This document shows positions 6,395-7,421 of a stretch of DNA of 7,421 bases, in pieces. How positions within the stretch are numbered: the stretch's first letter is position 1; the number at the start of each line of letters is the position of its first letter. The DNA is taken from contig JAISGW010000087.1 of NCBI GenBank assembly GCA_031262895.1, positions 1 through 7,421 on the forward strand, written 5' to 3'. A model generated the notes under the pieces. It ran no database searches. It was not told where the DNA came from and saw nothing but the letters and a program-made list of their open reading frames with translations. The position numbers were made by a program, and so were the translations under genes. The stretch comes from Tannerella sp. (GTDB taxonomy: Bacteria > Bacteroidota > Bacteroidia > Bacteroidales > Tannerellaceae).

Positions 6395-6398
6395 CCGG
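6383..6398. promoter_or_regulatory. Candidate antitoxin operator (inverted repeat)
   Basis: CCAGTT (6383-6388), a 4-base spacer AGGC, then AACCGG (6393-6398) form an inverted repeat matching at 5 of 6 positions. It overlaps the -33 TTG of the toxin-antitoxin promoter, the expected place for a repressor site in autoregulated HigBA operons. The match is short, so this is a suggestion only. Confidence 0.35.
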
Positions 6399-6433
6399 CC
6401 AATTCCTCCCTCTACTCCTCAAATAAATATATG

Positions 6434-6441
6434 TACATTTG
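6434..6441 (+). promoter_or_regulatory. -7 element upstream of the small lipoprotein gene
   Basis: TACATTTG matches TAnnTTTG exactly. No good -33 TTG is seen. It is the only such box between the toxin gene and ATG 6587 on this strand. It implies transcription from about 6445-6448 and a leader of about 140 nt, long for this window. Confidence 0.45.
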
Positions 6442-6494
6442 CATCAGTTTAAATCTTGAGAGGCCTCTGGAGCATGGGGGAACAGATGAAAAAC

Positions 6495-6532
6495 GGGAAG
6501 CGTTTGCGATAGCAATAGCCCCTACGCTTTCC
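6495..6532 (+). promoter_or_regulatory. Predicted stem-loop in the 5' leader of the small lipoprotein gene
   Basis: GGGAAGCGT (6495-6503) pairs with ACGCTTTCC (6524-6532) over 9 bp with one G-T wobble. Directly inside, TTGC (6504-6507) pairs with GCAA (6512-6515) around a GATA tetraloop, leaving the 8-nt bulge TAGCCCCT (6516-6523). A 10-bp palindrome, AGAGGCCTCT, lies upstream near 6459-6468. No known riboswitch class is recognised. Confidence 0.4.
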
Positions 6533-6586
6533 AAATAGGAACAAACACTAACCGCTGAACGGAGGGAGCAGTGAGGCGATCAGAAA

Positions 6587-6955
6587 ATGATGAAACTGAT
6601 AAAATCAATTGTTTTAGGGCTGGCATTCTTTGGCATGACCAGCTGCGGCGTTTCACAAACCGCGATGAATAACACGAGCAACATGCTTACAAACGTAGTA
6701 CTCTCCCACAAGAATTTCGTTGTGGAAGGCACCGTGGAAGGGCAGGCCAAGAACGTCTACATATTGGGCTTCGGCGGCCTCCTTTCGACCAACTTGCTGG
6801 GAGAGGCGAAAGCCAAAATGATAGAAAGCGCAAATCTTCGGGGACACGCCCGCGCCATCGTGAATGTGACTTACGACACCCATGTCAGCTGTTACGTTCT
6901 CTTCTCAAAGTACACGGTAACCGCGACGGGCACCGTCATCGAATTCAGAAAGTAA
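6587..6955 (+). CDS. Small lipoprotein, DUF6567-like
   Basis: A 122-aa protein with a lipoprotein signal peptide ending GMTSC (Cys20 predicted lipidated), then a short Asn/Thr/Met-rich linker to about residue 40. A compact domain follows: HKNFVVEGTVEGQAKNVYIL, GFGGLLSTNLLGEAKAKM, ANLRGHARAIVNVTYDT and, at the C-terminus, YTVTATGTVIEF. This pattern (an xNFxVV start, xxYILGxGGL, a helix, then IxNVTxxT and TATGTVIEF) is that of small Bacteroidetes lipoproteins I recall as DUF6567. Their function is unknown, and TRL-like proteins are a possible alternative. ATG 6587 and ATG 6590 are adjacent, and either gives a valid signal peptide. A weak GAGG at about 6573-6576 is the only ribosome-binding signal. 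The gene is monocistronic, with a long structured leader and a hairpin just past its stop. Confidence 0.8.
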   Translation: MMKLIKSIVLGLAFFGMTSCGVSQTAMNNTSNMLTNVVLSHKNFVVEGTVEGQAKNVYILGFGGLLSTNLLGEAKAKMIESANLRGHARAIVNVTYDTHVSCYVLFSKYTVTATGTVIEFRK

Positions 6956-6961
6956 ATAACC

Positions 6962-7006
6962 CGCCACCCTCACCACTGCCCGACAGGGAGGCCGCTGAGG
7001 GCGGCG
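6962..7006 (+). terminator. Stem-loop downstream of the small lipoprotein gene (terminator-like, no clear U-tract)
   Basis: CCCTCA (6967-6972) pairs with TGAGGG (6996-7001); after one A-C mismatch, CGCC (6962-6965) pairs with GGCG (7003-7006). Inside the loop, CCC-GACA-GGG (6979-6988) can form a further short stem. It begins 6 bases after the stop codon. What follows (ATGTCTT) is only weakly T-rich, so intrinsic termination is uncertain. Confidence 0.4.
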
Positions 7007-7046
7007 ATGTCTTCCGCCGCAAAGGTATGAAATAGTTATTAGCGTT

Positions 7047-7067
7047 CAGCAGACAGCAGGCAGCAGG
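7047..7067. repeat. Three tandem copies of a 7-bp unit
   Basis: CAGCAGA, CAGCAGG and CAGCAGG follow each other without a gap in non-coding DNA. The repeat is seen directly. The likely origin is slippage; no function is evident. Confidence 0.7.
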
Positions 7068-7126
7068 CACGCCCTAATAGCGGCCGGAATTTTATCACAT
7101 CCTTTACCAGCAGGCTATCCATATCC

Positions 7127-7141
7127 AGGCGCTATGCGCCT
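7127..7141. repeat. Compact palindromic hairpin
   Basis: AGGCGC-TAT-GCGCCT is a perfect 6-bp inverted repeat with a 3-base loop. No T-run follows on either strand, so it is not a standard terminator. It could be a protein site or an RNA structure. Confidence 0.4.
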
Positions 7142-7205
7142 CTCATTGTCCTTGCCAGGATGCAACGCAACATTTAACTAAAGCCATTAATAATCGAATT
7201 TTTGC

Positions 7206-7213
7206 TATCTTTG
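7206..7213 (+). promoter_or_regulatory. Orphan -7 promoter element near the right edge
   Basis: TATCTTTG matches the consensus exactly and lies in an AT-rich stretch (7171-7204). No TTG at -33 is clear. Transcription would begin near 7217-7220 and run rightward. Only a 12-codon frame (7233-7271) and a doubtful frame from 7275 follow within the window, so the gene it serves probably lies beyond the edge. Confidence 0.5.
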
Positions 7214-7274
7214 TCCTATCAGAAATACCAGAATGACACCCCCCTCTCCAAAAGTAGCTGACAAGACCTGACAA

Positions 7275-7421
7275 ATGAGAAGAATTGCCAATGACAAAAT
7301 GGCAAAGCCTTGGCTTACAAGCAGAACAAAACAACGTTTTGTGACGATGGACTCGCGAGAACAATTTGTCAAGTCGTTAAGTTTTCGCCGCAAAACGTTG
7401 ATTTATTTCCGCAAGACGTTA
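7275..7421 (+). CDS. Doubtful open frame running off the right edge
   Basis: ATG 7275 opens 49 codons without a stop to the window end (MRRIANDKMAKPWLTS..., ending SLSFRRKTLIYFRKTL). It starts 3 bases after the stop of a 12-codon frame (7233-7271, MTPPSPKVADKT). The product is highly basic with no recognisable domain. Its C-terminal RKTL-IYF-RKTL pattern is the direct translation of a 21-bp DNA repeat, and 21 is a multiple of three, so a long open frame is expected whether or not it is a gene. I recall spurious hypothetical proteins of this type in Bacteroides annotation. It is more likely leader or repeat DNA than a gene. Confidence 0.15.
   Translation, partial: MRRIANDKMAKPWLTSRTKQRFVTMDSREQFVKSLSFRRKTLIYFRKTL
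7285..7316. repeat. Two adjoining inverted repeats in the orphan promoter's leader
   Basis: TTGCCA (7285-7290) and TGGCAA (7300-7305) form a perfect 6-bp inverted repeat with a 9-base spacer. AAGCC-TT-GGCTT (7305-7316) follows at once. TGACAA occurs three times nearby (around 7258, 7269 and 7292). Together these give the predicted transcript from 7217 a folded leader. Confidence 0.4.
7332..7421. repeat. 21-bp repeat array with ACGTT core, plus an inverted copy (continues past the edge)
   Basis: CCGCAAAACGTT (7388-7399) recurs as CCGCAAGACGTT (7409-7420), a period of 21 bp with 11 of 12 bases equal. A degenerate earlier unit at 7367-7387 keeps CAA, CGTT and the following T-rich tail. An inverted copy, CAACGTTTTGTGACG (7332-7346), pairs with CGCCGCAAAACGTTG (7386-7400) at 14 of 15 positions counting one wobble. 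The array is cut by the window end, so its length is unknown. Confidence 0.6.

Larger units (their letters stand above)
6956..7205. other. Gene-free intergenic region with several hairpins
   Basis: No credible gene is seen on either strand; the open frames here are short and have no recognisable domain. The region holds a large stem-loop (6962-7006), an overlapping alternative hairpin (7001-7006 with 7015-7020), a 7-bp tandem repeat (7047-7067) and a compact palindromic hairpin (7127-7141). It ends just before an orphan promoter. Confidence 0.6.

Noticed and set aside
7001..7020. GCGGCG/CGCCGC hairpin as a rho-independent terminator
   Set aside because: It is followed by AAAGG on the plus strand and lacks a T-run on either side.
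7047..7141. Possible CRISPR array or mobile-element end in the hairpin-rich region
   Set aside because: The 7-bp repeats are directly abutting with no spacers, and no terminal inverted repeats, target duplications or transposase are visible.
7143..7393. Two minus-strand frames of 62-73 codons near the right edge
   Set aside because: They have Cys/His-rich, unpatterned sequence, no promoter, and lie over inverted and tandem repeats in non-coding DNA.

Overview
The window looks like a chromosomal segment from a member of the order Bacteroidales (Bacteroides/Parabacteroides-like). The reasons are repeated matches to the Bacteroidetes -7 promoter element TAnnTTTG upstream of the genes (TATCTTTG, TATATTTG, TAGCTTTG, TACATTTG), start codons mostly lacking a strong Shine-Dalgarno, several lipoproteins with Bacteroidetes-style signal peptidase II sites, and one protein that closely resembles Porphyromonas gingivalis dipeptidyl-peptidase 5. 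The species cannot be named from the sequence alone.

Layout. Positions 1-554 (minus) hold the N-terminal part of a secreted or membrane-anchored helical-repeat (TPR-like) protein that runs off the left edge. Its promoter lies at 600-629. Next, on the minus strand, is a 196-aa SPOR-domain lipoprotein (766-1356) with a good intrinsic terminator (709-737). From a divergent intergenic region (1357-1477) a plus-strand two-gene operon starts: a 694-aa lipoprotein of the glutaminase A / DUF4965 family (1478-3562), then, after 6 bases, a 701-aa DPP5-like S9 serine peptidase (3569-5674). Both are markedly GC-rich in third codon positions. A hairpin at 5687-5734 can terminate this operon and the convergent one. 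The convergent minus-strand operon (6359 down to 5747) is a HigB/Gp49-type toxin followed by an overlapping XRE-family antitoxin, and is visibly more AT-rich. A plus-strand 122-aa small lipoprotein (6587-6955) follows, with a roughly 140-nt structured leader. The last 466 bases hold no confident gene: several hairpins, a 7-bp tandem repeat, an orphan promoter (7206-7213), and the start of a 21-bp repeat array that runs off the right edge.

How it fits together. The central operon is the main functional unit. An exo-peptidase that releases dipeptides and a predicted glutamine deamidase are both predicted to be lipid-anchored in the cell envelope, which suggests envelope-side digestion of peptides coupled to glutamine-to-glutamate conversion. 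The SPOR lipoprotein probably acts at septal peptidoglycan, and the toxin-antitoxin pair is an independent accessory module. I do not see a clearly new defence system or biosynthetic cluster. The most unusual items are the DPP5-glutaminase pairing, the apparently leaderless toxin transcript, the structured leader before the small lipoprotein, and the 21-bp repeat array with its orphan promoter.
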